DNA of 64,000 bases, from contig NC_089042.1 of NCBI RefSeq assembly GCF_034140825.1, positions 5,676,501 to 5,740,500 of the forward strand, in the 5' to 3' direction. This DNA comes from Oryza sativa Japonica Group (Eukaryota > Streptophyta > Magnoliopsida > Poales > Poaceae). The notes beneath the pieces are model-generated. The model made no database searches, was not told the origin of the DNA, and saw only the letters and a list, made by a program, of their open reading frames with translations. Below, in pieces: positions 23,317 through 35,800 of this stretch. The position numbers and the translations under genes are program-made. Numbering within the stretch: the stretch's first letter is position 1; each line of letters starts with the position of its first letter.

Positions 23317-23876
23317 TAAGTAGAGAATAATTCTCTTATTTGAATAAGCCACCGTCAGGCGTCAACATGGGTCATCAAATGCCCAATCAGAAATATTGAC
23401 GACGATTTCTTCTAAGCTCCAAAAAATTAAACAATTAGAAAATTATCAATAAAAATTTCTTCTCAACTCCAAAAATTTACATCCTGTTGCAATGCACGTG
23501 AATTTTTGCTAGTATAATTGTAATGGAAAAATTAGAACTATTTGTACATTAGTTTTTACTAACATGGATCATCACGTGTGTATGCATGTCTCCAAGTTCT
23601 TCCGTGCATCAGTGCATGCCTCATCACTTAAAAACTAATTATGTGTCAGGACAGGTGAATCCACAAAGACACTGACACCAATTCGGAGACAACCAACCGC
23701 ATTGGCCGGGGGCAGCAGGCATGCAGGAGGCCCAGCTGGCCCACGAAAATCCAACGCTCCTGCCTTGCTCGTTCGCTCGTGTACGCGATGAGGCGCAGAG
23801 CGGAATACCAAACCAATTTAATAAGGGTGATGTACGAAATATTTTTGACAAAAACATCTTAAATTTTTATAATAGA
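23317..23876. other. Intergenic fragments of older Helitron copies
   Basis: A plus-strand terminus of the same Helitron type is visible near 23486-23515 (CCTGTTGCAATGCACGTG, then CTAG). A cut 5' end (AATTTTTATAATAG) abuts the next element at 23877. No gene seen. Confidence 0.45.
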
Positions 23877-24959
23877 CTAGAAAAAATGTCCGTGCGTTGC
23901 AACGGTTTAAAAAATTTTAATCTTACATATTACTTAAGTCCGCAGGATATCCTACTCTAGAAAGGAAGCTCAAGGTTGATCAACATGAGCTGGCCATTAT
24001 TTGCTCAATAAAAATAGAAGCCCTTTTATGATTTTTGCATTCATGCACAACCTATACGCATGAATGCATTTAAAACAGCCAGTTAGACAGTTAATACTTT
24101 CTTGAGATGAAAATAGATAAATGACGGATACACAAATTTTACAAGAAAAATCCTTATGGGAAAAAAATCATAGATGTCGATTGACAATGGAATAGAGGAA
24201 TTGGATTTAAATGTAGGGGATACATTGAATTTGTCGCACCCTTCCATGTGGCATACAAGAGATATATCAAGCGAAAAATCTAGGAGTCCTAATATGAAAA
24301 GACTTAAAGTACTATTAGGAAACTAATTTTGTAATACGAAGTCGTATTACCTAACTAACCCGAAAATACTGTATGTTGAAATTTGGATCACATATTTAAT
24401 AATCTCCGCCTTGAGACGAATTTCCTCTTGTAGCATAAAAATCTTCATTCTCCTAACAACATCATGATGTGACAAAATCATTGTGCATCAAATAGTCACT
24501 TGGACTATATATAAAACCGTAAGACCCTTAATTCAGAAGAGGTACACCATACTTCAAACTGTCATTGGAAATAAATCATGAATCTGTTGGTATAAGTCTG
24601 TGTGAATTTAGCAGAAATGCGATATACTCTGCATGCAAAAACGAAGTATTTTGATCTTTATAAAAACCTCCTAGTAAACTGACATGTGAGCTTAGAAAAA
24701 CTGAACCTAGAGTTGATTTACCCAAACAGAACCAAAGCATTAATGCAGATGAATTGTTTCCCTGGTATGAAAGAGTGTGCATGAAGCGATAATCTGGAAA
24801 CCTCCTCCTAGTGCAAAAGCTGGAGTGGTAGGAGCAGCGAATAATTTTACTTGTCCTTCTCGGAAACCGTGCGAGTAGATGGATTGGTCTGTGCTTGCTT
24901 GCTTTTCCTGTGCCCATTGCGTTTCTTGCCCAGGACTGAAACGGATAGTCCCTCCGTTC

Positions 24960-24990
<31 letters not shown>

Positions 24991-25367
24991 CAAACCCTAG
25001 TTTCCATGCCAAATGTTTGACCGTTCGTCTTATTTAAAAAAATATAAAAAAAATTAAAAAGACAAGTCACGCATAAAATATTAATCATGTTTTATCATCT
25101 AACAACAACGAAAATACGAATTATAAAAATATTTCATATAAGACGGACAGTCAAAGTTGGACACGGAAACCCAGGGTTTGCCTTTTTTTTGGGACGGAGG
25201 GAGTACAACCCATATGAGTGGGGTAGTCGACCCAGAAACTGCAGGCAAGTCAAATCAGCAACGAACTTGGCGTCGCGGGGGAACCGGCAACTGGGCAAGT
25301 CAAATCGGACCCAGGCGACGTACGAAAGTTGTGGCAAAAACATCTTTAATTTTTACAATAGTAAAGA
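23877..25367 (-). mobile_element. Non-autonomous Helitron (about 1.5 kb) with nested MITE
   Basis: The minus strand starts TCTTTACTATTGTAAAAA at 25367 and ends with a CCGTTGCAACGCACGG hairpin and CTAG at 23877. It seems to have landed in an older copy, as a truncated sister end abuts it at 23876. A Stowaway-like element sits inside at 24949-25205. No known gene fragment was recognised within it. Confidence 0.65.
24949..25205. mobile_element. Stowaway-like MITE with long poly-A tract
   Basis: GTCCCTCCGTTC at the left and GGGACGGAGGGAG at the right form the ends, next to TA. A run of about 28 A residues begins at 24960, which looks like slippage expansion of an A-rich segment. Nested in the Helitron at 23877-25367. 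Confidence 0.65.
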
Positions 25368-25394
25368 TAAAGATAAAGAAAAGATAGAGATATA

Positions 25395-26480
25395 CTAGAA
25401 AAAATGCCGTGCATTGCAACGGGTAAAAATATTTTTTTATTGATACATTAACTATTAACTATTAGGAGCTAAGCAATAAATTGAAACGTTAGGATCGGTA
25501 TATATTATAATTTAAAAAGTTAATAAAAATCCTTCCTTTAGTTTTAGGCCCAAATTGGTCATTCATTCCTTCCTTTTCAAACCTAACCTAGTCTGATACC
25601 TCGTCAGCTCATGCCTATGTTCGGCATGCGGCTTCAATTGTGGACTGGGCACTCGCACTCGCATAGCCACTACTATTTTCAACCTCTAGCTTGCATAGCC
25701 ACTACCATTTTCAATCTCCGAAAGACAATCTCGTGTCCGTATGATGCCGGAGCCAATCCTCCCCCATTAAATCCGATCGAATCTTTTTTGATGTCCTAAA
25801 ATTGATGGGGGCTTTTGATCTACTCGATCTTCTCTGTCCGGTTTTCCCAAAACTGAAGAGAATTCACATAACTCGGGATAATAGGCTGGAGAAGCTTACC
25901 GGTTGGTCATCTTCAATGCAGATTAAATTCGACAAATTAAAGCTAAATCAAAAGGGAAAATCATAGGAAAAATGATGAGGAAGGAGTGAGGAATCTTTTT
26001 TTGCAATCAATTAGAGGAGGAAATACATGGGAGAAGCAGATCGACGTCGCGACAACGCTAGGGTTTGGCACGGGCGGGGCGGAGGCGCGCTGCACACATG
26101 GGATCGCGTGGGAAGAGATATATGGAAAAATATTAGGTATAGATAGATTTAGTTATACATAATAACTATAACTATTTATTACCTAATAACTTACTCTATG
26201 GCCTATCACATTTGGAAGATTATGGCTAGTCATTACACAAGTTACTTTTCTAGTAAAAGAAATTATACATTACTTGGGCCGGGGCCATGCAAGCCTCGAT
26301 GATTTCAGCCCGCTCGTTGTCCGTTATATGTTAATCTATCCGATACTTGTAATACTTTTATTTCTTCTCGGTAATTAACCGAATAAGCAAACTGGAACAG
26401 AATCGGATCGGGAGACAAGAAAAATTGACGACGTACGAATATTTTAAGAATAACATCATTAATTTTTATAATAGTAGAGA
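25395..26480 (-). mobile_element. Non-autonomous Helitron (1086 bp)
   Basis: The minus strand starts TCTCTACTATTATAAAAA at 26480 and ends CCCGTTGCAATGCACGG, then a T-rich stretch and CTAG at 25395, between A and T. It contains C-rich patches near 25600-25800 that might be captured host sequence, but I recognise no gene in them. Confidence 0.68.
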
Positions 26481-27017
26481 TAAAGATAAAGAAAAATAAA
26501 AAATAAAAAAAAATCTTGCAACCGGTGGGATCAGGACCCCCTGCAGTTGTAATAGGGACTGCAACTTTAGCAGTCGTTGCCTCACCGTTAGATCAAATAA
26601 GAAAAGCTCAGATTCGGCCAGGGTACTGTAGCACGCACATAAAGTCCTGTTGCGCACTGTAGCATGTTCTGTAGCTTATGCCGTTCATCAGCTTGATCCA
26701 ACGGTTGTAAATGGATATGACTGCTTAACTTGCAGTCACTGTACTAACTACACTTGATCTTGATTCCAACCGGGGCCCACTCGCAGTTTCGGTATTTAGG
26801 GTTTTCCTTTTATTTTTTTAATCTTTTAGCGGCTCATAGTCATCTTCTCCAACCGCCGTCGGCCGCCTTCCCCCGTGCCGGCAACCGCCGCCGGCTCTGA
26901 AACGGCAAGAACTCACCGTCGATCGGACGAAATTTTCCGGTGAGTTCAATTCCCATCTCCTCCCCTGCAACGCAATATTCTCGAGGGACTCATCTTCTTG
27001 CAAATTCCTGGCGCAAG
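26481..27017 (+). promoter_or_regulatory. Upstream region and leader of the F-box gene at 27018
   Basis: About 300 bp of unassigned sequence is followed by a pyrimidine-rich leader. A leader intron is likely: TTTTCCG then GTGAGTTCAATTCCC at about 26940 repeats the donor arrangement before the other F-box genes. Confidence 0.45.
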
Positions 27018-29368
27018 ATGAGCGGGAGGCCCCGCGCAGGACATGTGTTCGACGAAATGCCTCCGAAGAAAGCCAAGCTGTCCGCCGGCGCCGGCGCCGG
27101 CGACCGCCTCAGCGCCCTCCCGGACGCGCTGCTGCACCACGTCATGTCGTTCCTGCGGGCGTAGGAGGTGGCGCGCACCTGCGTGCTCGCCCGCCGCTGG
27201 CGCCACCTCTGGGCCTCCGCGCCCTGCGTCGACCTCCGCGTCTGGCGCGGCGGAGGCCACCTCCCACACCCGGAGGAGTTCGCCAAGTTCGCCTACCGCT
27301 TCTTGCTCGAGCGGGACGTGTCCGCGCCGGTGGACACTCTCCGGGTGCTGTCCAGCCCCGTGTGCGACCCCGAGGTGGAGGATTACTCCACTTGCGATGT
27401 CGATGCGTGGATCCGTGCTGCCATCGAGCGGAGAGCCCAGGTGATCCATATTTCTCACCATCCGAAGGACGAGGCATTTAGTAACTTCGACCATGTCCCC
27501 ATCATCTCCTGCCACCTCAAACACCTGAAGCTGTCTGGCTACTTGTTTCGACAAAGGACACTAATGCAGCTCTCTTCTCAGTGCCCTTCATTGGAAGTTC
27601 TAGAGCTCAAAGGCTGCTATCTGGATGGCCATCAGATATCATCTGCCTCTCTCAAGATCTTGACCATTGTCGAGTGCAGGATCATGGAGGGCTTCACCAT
27701 CGCTGCTCCGAACCTCGTATCGCTGTGCTGCGTCACGCCATACCACCGTGCTCCCTTGTTTGAGAATGTGGGGTCACTCACACTGGATGCAGCCACTATC
27801 GTGCTTGATGATTCGTTTCTATATGCTGGTTATGAATACGAGTATGAAGACATCGATGAGGATGCGATCGAAGGAAACGGTAGCGAAGACGGTGAAGGTT
27901 CCTTGAATGATTCTGACTACGACAGTGATGCTGTCAGTGATGCAAGTACCTGTGAATACAGTGAGATTGCAAACAACTATGATGATGAAAAACAGCTTGT
28001 AGAGCATGATGAGGTACATAATCGAAGCAAAGGCAACTATCATGGCTATGATCACAGGTATAAAGCCAGACCATATAGGGGCTATCGCAAGAAGAAATTC
28101 AATGGTGGTAAAGTTCTAGGTGGTGATAATGTTCTTCACAGCCTATCGAATGCTAGAAGTTTGGAGCTATTAGCTGATGCTGGAGAGGTATAGTTACGAA
28201 TCTTCTGCTATGTGGCAATACCCCTTAATATGGATTCATCAGTTATTTGCATTGCAGACACAAATACCTTTCTCAACTTCGTCAAACCTCCGTAGGAGTA
28301 TTGCACTTGAGTGTAATCAAATTTTACGAAGTAAAGTTATTGTATAATAAAAATGTGTAGGCTGCTGACAGTTTTTTTTTTTGTCATTTTCTTTAGAACG
28401 TATCTACTAACTACTAAAGAGTTACTAAGTTTTAATTTTGCATAATCACATATTTAAGCACAGGTGTTGTTCTGTGAAATTCGTATTAGAAAGGTGGTTT
28501 TTTTTTTCATTGCTGTGAGCTGAACTTTTGTGATTGCAACAGTTGGATACACATGGAATTTACATATGTGTATCTTCACACTATTCCTACACATTTTTAT
28601 ACCAGAAATAAATTTGCATTTTTACTGAACGGTGCTGGTCCTTGGTAGTATAGCACCAAGCTATTCTTTACCTTTTCTAAACGCTGAACTAATTCATCTG
28701 TGTGTGCCATATGAAGGTGATTCTGAATAGGGAGCTGAAAACATGCCCAACTTTTAGTAACCTGAAGACATTGTCCCTTGGTGAATGGTGTATGGGTGCT
28801 GACTTCGGTCCATTAATTTCCTTCCTGCAGCATTCACCAAATCTGGAGAAGCTTTTCCTTGAACTTAAATTGGTACATATATTTATATCTGTCGAATTTG
28901 CTTGATGCTTTACACTTTTCATATTTCGACAAATCAATTATAGCACATATTCACTAATAATTATCTTCTTCTGCAATCCAAAAAAAAGGATTATGACAAC
29001 ACACAGGCAATGAAAGAAGGTACCAAACCAAAGGGATGCTCATTTGCTTGCACACACCTTAAAATGGTAAAGATCAAATGCTCTATTGATGATGTGAGAG
29101 TCCATTGGTTGGCACAGTTGTTCAGGACTAACGGCGTACCCATTGAGAATATCTTTGTGCGTCAGACTAGCAGCACTTGTGAGTGATACTTCTCTTGTAA
29201 CTCTCATCTCTGATGAAGTTGCAGTACCGTCATACATTATTACTGTTTTTGTTAGATGGAAAGCATTTGGTTCACTTGATGTTCTTTGTGGTGCATGATC
29301 GAAAACCATAAACTAATATGTTTTGTTTTCTGACATATCCTCCAGGCCTTCCCGCCAGACCATGGTAA
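27018..29368 (+). pseudogene. F-box/LRR gene with an in-frame stop in the F-box
   Basis: Exons 27018-28187, 28717-28872, 28989-29178 and 29346-29368 are all well formed and would encode 512 positions, but codon 49 (27162-27164) is TAG where every paralogue has TGG (the Trp of the AWE motif). One G-to-A change explains it. The rest of the frame is open: CVLARRWRHLWASAPC, LRR strands (HLKHLKLSGYL, SLEVLELKGC), a long acidic linker with TCEYSEIANNY, the FBD-like block VKIKCSIDDVRVHWLAQLF, and a short tail ending RPW. No in-frame ATG exists after the stop until about 27564, so re-initiation would lose the F-box. Either a recent pseudogene, a strain-specific null allele or a sequencing error. Its nearest relative is the broken gene at 32848. 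Confidence 0.82.
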
Positions 29369-29880
29369 TGTGAAGCTAGAGGGTGGGACCAATAATATCT
29401 TATGATCTTGTTCAATATGATAATTTCGCTTTATCACATTGTATTTAGCAGGGTTCTGAAGGGTAAGCATCTGCACTGATCATGCTGGGATTACAGAATA
29501 TGTGATGCTTCTTTTGAGTGCATTGGAACTATGTATATATGGCTACCTTAACGCGAAAATGATCTTATCTAGTGGAATGATTTTAGCTATGTTATCTCTA
29601 GCTTGAGGTCGGCTTCTTCCTGAAACGATTTGACGAGTTCTTTTTGCTTAATGCTATAACTGAAAGTGTAATATGTTCAATCTTCTATGTGTGGTAAAAA
29701 CGCTGTGGTTGCTGGATTCGATACTTGTGACATAAAAACTTTGTACAGCGACGAGCCATTACCAATGCGCATATGAAAGACATGTCCAGTCTTGCATGGA
29801 TGGTAAAGCCCCTGTGGATGCAACAAGTCAATTAGTTCTCTCTGGGAAAAAAAATAGTAATACATGCAACAGTAGTTTTC
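29369..29880 (+). repeat. F-box 3' flank module, copy 1 of 3
   Basis: This flank recurs after the gene ending at 36574 and after the remnant at 45322. Shared markers are GGGACCAATAATATCTTATG, CGCTGTGGTTGCTGGATTCG, TTGTACAGCGACGAGCCATT and the ATGCAACAAGTCAATTAG segment. It includes the probable 3' UTR. No gene is seen between here and 30660. Confidence 0.75.
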
Positions 29881-30050
29881 ATATGTTGCATTAGTATGCT
29901 ATATAATCAGCACTCAGCAGTAATCGTCGTTCCGAATCAGAAGTAGAAGTATCAATCTCATCTTTTTAGACAGTCCAGCGAAGATAAAACCGGCCAGAAT
30001 TTTATGAAGAGAGAGAGAGAAACCACAACATGGAAACCAAAGTACAACAA

Positions 30051-30187
30051 ACGCTGTGTTTAGTTCCAAAATATTTTTTCAAACTTTCAACTTTTCTATC
30101 ACATAACTTCTCTATACACACAAACTTTCAATTTTTTCGTCACATCATTTCAATTTCAATCAAACTTCCAATTTTAGTGTGAACACC
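30051..30187. mobile_element. Tourist-like MITE, copy 3, with empty-site paralogues
   Basis: An inverted relative of the elements at 7088 and 17949. It interrupts ACAACAAAGTTTATTGTAG, which is present without the insertion near 37258 and 46222. Comparing filled and empty sites gives a 3 bp target duplication (CAA). Confidence 0.8.
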
Positions 30188-30660
30188 CAAAGTTTATTGT
30201 AGCCCTTGACTACTACGGTCACTGCCGAAAGGGCAACTCTACGAGGCTACGACCAAACTATTACAAATCCGTAGCCTCTGCTCATATTTCCGAAAGATCT
30301 GTGCCAATGTCATGGTATCAAATGAATCCAGAATATTTTTTCAGACGCGTGCCAATGGGACATAGCTTTATCACTTGATCAGTATATACAGAGTACGGAC
30401 CAACATGAGACTTGGTCAGGTCACCGGTTATCGAATGTATGACTAACTTAGGAGGGGATGTGACCTCTTCTAAGAGGATGAATCTGACTAGGTTAAGTTT
30501 TTTTTGGACGGAGGGAGTAAGCTTTGCTAATTTGGCATCGTACGTTTTGTTCAGATATATGATGGACGGGGACGGAACGGATTTACGATTTTACGGTTGA
30601 TGAAATCATACAGTTCGTCATATCATTATCTGAAAAAAATACAGTCCGTCATATTAAAAA

Positions 30661-32458
30661 GGAATAAGTCCACTTTCCTTCCCTCAACTCATGGCCGTAC
30701 ATGAATAGCATCCCTCAACCGCAAAACCGGGTATATCCCCCAACTCTGAAAACCGTTGCAAATCAACTCCCCGGCGGTTTTAGAAGCGGTTTTGTCCTAC
30801 GTGGCAATTGACTTGCTTATGTGGTAGTTGACTTGCTAAGTCATCCAGCGGGACCCACATGTCAGCAGTCTCCACCTCATCTCATCTTCTCCCTCATCTC
30901 TTCCCCTCTTTCTCTTTCATATCTTCCTCTTCTCACCTTCTATCAGCAGGGCGGCAACGACGGCGCACGGGGGACGAGCTCGTCGGCTAGCCGCGCCGCG
31001 CGCGCGGGGGGAGCGGCTCGGCTCGAGCACGCAGAGGAGGCCGGAGGGCGCCAGGGCATTGTCTGAGAAGGGGTCGTGGAGGACGAGGTAGCCCCTCCAA
31101 GTCGGGGGCCGCGCACGGGGGAGGAGCTCGCCGGCCGTCCGCACGTGGGGATGATCTCGCCGGCCGTCCTCACGCGAGGAGGATCTCGTCGACCGGCAGC
31201 GCGCGGGGGAGGAGCTCGCCGGCTGGCCGCGCGCAGGGGAGGAGCTCGCCGGCCGTCCGCGCGCAGAAGAAGCTCGCCGGCCGTCCGAGAAGGAAGCCAC
31301 TGGGGTTGTCGCCGAGCGCTGGGTTGTGCTGCAGCAGTGCAGCATGAGGACGGAGAGGCTCCGGCACGGGGACGACGGCGGCGTTGCCCGCAGCTGCGCA
31401 TGGCGGACACCCTCTCCGCGTCGCGCGCACGCTAGAAGAACTCCGCTAGCTTGTTTGCTGTTTGCTCGTGTTCTGTTCGTTCCCCTTTCTTGTTTCGCGT
31501 GATCGCCGGCGTCTTCTCTGAATTCGGCAACCACCATGTGCTACTTGTCTTGCCGTTGATCTTGCTGCTCGATTCTATCGCCTCGCGCCCTCGCCTCCGC
31601 TTCTTGATTTTTTCCTTTCCCGTTTTTTGAAGGGAATCATGGTGAGGGAGAAGATGAGATGAGGTGGAGATGTTAGCCCAAACACTCACTTGCACACACA
31701 CAGCTCTCTCTCTCTCTCTCTCTCTTTCACTCGATGAAACACACACATACAGAGGAGGCAATGACAGAGGAAGAAGATGAACAGCACGCAATGAAACAAA
31801 GAGACGCAAGGAAATTTCTTGTCACTACACACCAGTGAACCACCACACACTTCACTTTCTATTCTCCACACATTAATCACACACTGATTACATGCTTAAA
31901 TAGCACACACGCGCAGCAGCACACTAGCCACGTTTTTTCCACACTAACCGGCCACCAGTCACATGACTTAGCCACTAATTAACCACTAATCACGTCTCTA
32001 TGCATGCAGGCCATATCTCCTTGCATGCAAATGCACTAACACACATGCAACACAGCTAACTGATCCACAATCCATGCCACTACTCAAGCTACTTGACTTG
32101 GCCACTACTCCCAGCCGATATCCACCTATAGCTTCCTACATGCAAGCACTTACATGCAGATCATGGATTTTCTTGATCAAGCTAACTCATGCACGCACTA
32201 ATCACAACTCACACAATAAACAACAAGATTAAGTCTAACAGGAGATTGCTGACATGTGGGTCCCGCTGGATGACTTAGCAAGTCAACTACCACCTAAGCA
32301 AGTCAATTGCCACGTAGGAATAAACCACTTCCAAAATCGTCCGGGGAGTTGATTTGCAACGGTTTTCAGAGTTAGGGAAGGGTTATACTCGGTTTTACGG
32401 TTGAGGGAAGCTATTCATACACGGCCATGAGTTGAGGGACGAAAAGTGTACTTATTCG
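30661..32458. mobile_element. Mutator-like element with about 215 bp inverted repeats
   Basis: The left arm (30661 to about 30890) and right arm (about 32245-32458) are inverse copies sharing CCCTCAACTCATGGCCGT, AACCGTTGCAAATCAACTCC and AGTCATCCAGCGGGACCCAC. TATTAAAAA (30652-30660) and TAATAAAAA (32459-32467) make an 8-of-9 target duplication, as expected for MULEs. The interior is GC-rich, with imperfect repeats of a GAGGAGCTCGCCGGCCGTCC unit at about 31115-31295, and a solo LTR nested at 31671. No transposase is seen. The GC-rich interior could be captured gene sequence, but I cannot name a source. Confidence 0.82.
31671..32240 (-). mobile_element. Solo LTR nested in the MULE (fossil)
   Basis: A 570 bp block TGTTAG...CTAACA with GGAGA on both sides (31666-31670 and 32241-32245). 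A CTATTTAAG TATA-like motif on the minus strand favours that orientation. A CT microsatellite (about 31707-31725) lies near one end. It inserted after the MULE. No internal region. Confidence 0.85.
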
Positions 32459-32847
32459 TAATAAAAATCGGAGGGATTTAAAGCTATACGTACTCCTGTG
32501 AATGCCCAGACATTTAAGCCGTGTGGTGAAGAACGGCCTGGTTAAGCATTTGGGCCTAGAATAGAGGGCCCATATTGGCTCGCTTATCTATTTCGTTAGT
32601 TTTCATTTTTTAGAGCCCAGGAGCGGCTCATCGGCCATCGCCAACACATTTGATCTTCTCTTCTCCTGCCCCGGCGAGGCGGCGACCGCCGGGATTGAAG
32701 CGGCGAGAACTCGCCATCTTTTCCGACGAGTCAAACCTAGTAAGCTCAATTTCCTTCCCCTCCCCTCCCTTCCCCAGCCACCGCAACCTTCTTCTCCAGA
32801 GATTGATTTCGTTTCAAATTCCCGACGCAAAGAAAGTGACCAAAAAG

Positions 32848-35800
32848 ATGAGCGGGAGGCGGCGCGCGGGACATGTGTTCGACGAAATGCCCCCGAAGAA
32901 AGCCAAGCCGTCCCGCGGGGGCGGCGCTGCGGAAGACCGGCTCAGCGCCCTCCCCGACGCGGTCCTGCACCACGTCATGTCGTTCCTGCGGGCGTGGGAG
33001 GTGGCGCGCACCTGCGTGCTCTCCCGCCGCTGGCGCCACCTCTGGGCCTCCGCGCCCTGCGTCGACCTCCGGCGTCTGGGGCGGCGGAGGCCACCTTCCG
33101 CCGCCGGAGCGGCTCGCCAGGTTCGCCTACCGGTTGCTGTTCGAGCGGGAGGTGTCAGCGCCGGTGGACATTCTCCGGGTGATGTCCAGCCCCGACGGCG
33201 AAGGGGAGGAGGATTACACCACTTCAGATGTCCAGACGTGGATCCGTGCCGCCATCAAGCGGAGAGCTCGGGTGATCCAGCTTACCGACCATCCAATGGA
33301 TGAGGCGTTCTTTAACCTGGGCTTCGTCCCCATCATCTCCTGCCACCTCAAACACCTGAAGCTGTCTGGTTCTTTACTGTGGAACACGACGCTAATGCAG
33401 CTCTCTTCTCAGTGCCCTGCTTTGGAAATTCTAGAGCTCAAGAAATGTTCTCTGCACGGCCATGAGATTTCATCCACCTCTCTCAAGAGCTTGACCATGG
33501 TGAAGTGCAGGATCATGGCAGATGTCACCATTGCTGCTCCGAACCTCGTGTCTCTGCGGCTCTGCGCTGCATCAAGCCATACCACCGAGCTCCCTTGTTC
33601 GAGGATATAGGGTCACTCATGTTGAGTATTATGTGTTTAGGGGTATATTAGTAATTTCCTATCTCTATTGTACTCATATATGCCCTTTGGGCTAACACAA
33701 TAGTAACTGTTCATTCTCCAATTTCCCCTAAATTGTGACATGGTATCAGAGCAAGAGCAAGGGATCAAACCCTAACGTCGATCCGGAGTCCACGCCGGCA
33801 CGCCGGTGGCAGCTCGCCACCGGCGAGCCCATCCAATCCGTGCACATCCTCGTCAGCTTCGTCGTCCACCACCGTCGAGCCGTCAATCGTGGCAGCCAAT
33901 CGTTTCGTCGTTCGTCCACAAGCAGCAAGCAGATCCAGTCAGCACAAGCAACAAGCAGCATCAAGCAATCAAATCCACAAGCAAGCAGCGGATGCATGAA
34001 CAAGCATTCAGATCCAGTTCTTCGTCACCACGTCAGTCGTAGCCAGGCCGTACTCGTCGCGGATCTTGTCGTCGCGTCTCGCCGTGGCTCGTCGTTGTCG
34101 CCGCATTCCCATTGGCCGGTCGCGGCGCTCTCTTCATCGCCGCCAGCGCCGTCCTCCTCCCATGTCAGTCGTCCAGCTTTCCGTCCGCCGCCTGCGCGCG
34201 TGACCATCTGCATCGTCGCCGCACAGGTCAAGGTCCTGGTCCTCTTGGTCTAGCCTGCTCTGTTCTCTCTGCTTCTCCACATAGATGCTTGGAGACTGGT
34301 TACTGGACTTAACAGCAACAAGCCATCGTCTTCCCTAATATCAAGTAGCAGCGACAGCAATTTGCAAGTGTCATGCAGATCCACCTTGTTCCATATTCAA
34401 ACATCAACAAATAGCAGTAGAGAAGCCCATATCGAGTTATGCTTCCCTCATCATGCAGCCGGCCTCTGCTCTTGCCGGATTTGTGAAGCCATCCATAGTC
34501 TCAACTATCTTGATTGTTGAATTGTTCCATCAACAGATCTATTTTGTGTTTGCTATGCTTGCTTACTGCTGCCATCAACAAGTCAATTAATATCCTTTGG
34601 TCTTGCAAACATATCATTGTGCTTCAGTTTGAGATAGGCAACAGAAAACCAAGGCACAGCCCTGTGCATGTCCTTTTGATTTTGATATTGCTTCTTGTCA
34701 TCTGCATCAATTGTTCTCTTATGTCTTTTGCTAGTATCCTAAGTCATTTGCTAGTATATCAATGTCATCTACAAATCAATTTCCTATGTTTCCTATCAAG
34801 TCCATCAAAGTCCATCGGTTCGTCGAAGTCATGCTTGTCAATCATTATCACTATCTCGCTCGCTCCATGTCGAAGTTAGCCTTCTATCATCACCAGAAGC
34901 TCCACGTCGGAGCTGATCTTTGTCATATCACCAGCTCCCCATCGGAGTTGACATCATCATCAATCATTGAAGGGCCGAAGAACAGTTTGTGAAGGTCCTT
35001 CATCTCGTCATCATCACCGTCTCTGAATCAGTGAAGAGCCAAAGAACAGTTTGTGAAGGCTTTTGGTACTAAGGGCTGAAGAACAGTTTGTGAAGGCTCG
35101 AGGTCTACTTCATTGAGGATAGGATGGTTTTCTCTTCTTCTAATTCATTCAAGAGCAATGCTTCGACAACATCTTCAAACATGGACTTTGTATTTATAGT
35201 AGTGTGTCATTTATCTTGTGTTTAGTTTCAAATGCAATGCTATTGTATACACATTGCATTTGAGCAGGGGTGTTGAGTATTATGTGTTTAGGGGTATATT
35301 AGTAATTTCCTATCTCTATTGTACTCATATATGCCCTTTGGGCTAACACAATAGCAACTGTTCATTCTCCAATTTCCCCCAAATTGTGACAACTCACACT
35401 GGCCACAGGCACTATTGTGCTTGATGATTCACTTTTATGTGCTGGTTTTGATTACCAGTACAAAGACTTCGATGAGGATGCAATTGATGGAATCAATAGC
35501 GATGATGGTGAAGGTTGCACGAGTGATTCTGACTACGATGATAGTGACGCGAATACCTGTGAATACAGTGAGATTGCAGATGACTATGATGATGAAAAAC
35601 AACGTCAAGAGCATTGTGAGGGGCATAATCCGATTGATGATTATGATGATGAAAATCAACATGAAGAGCATGGTGAGGAACATAATCAAATTGGACTTGA
35701 TGAAGTTCTTGGTGGCCATAATGTTCTTCACATCCTATCAAATGCTGAAATTTTGGAGCTATTAGCTGATGGTGGAGAGGTATAGCTATGAATCTTCTTC

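Noticed and set aside
24576-25088. 170-codon minus-strand frame
   Set aside because: It runs through the poly-A/T tract of a MITE nested in a Helitron; the Phe run is translated poly-T.
30821-31537. Frames of 80-206 codons on both strands
   Set aside because: They lie in the low-complexity GC-rich interior of the MULE and are Arg/Ala/Ser-rich artefacts.
33741-35270. Possible retroelement genes in the interior of the miniature LTR element
   Set aside because: Open frames are short, with no capsid, protease or polymerase motif; it reads as a non-coding TRIM-like element.
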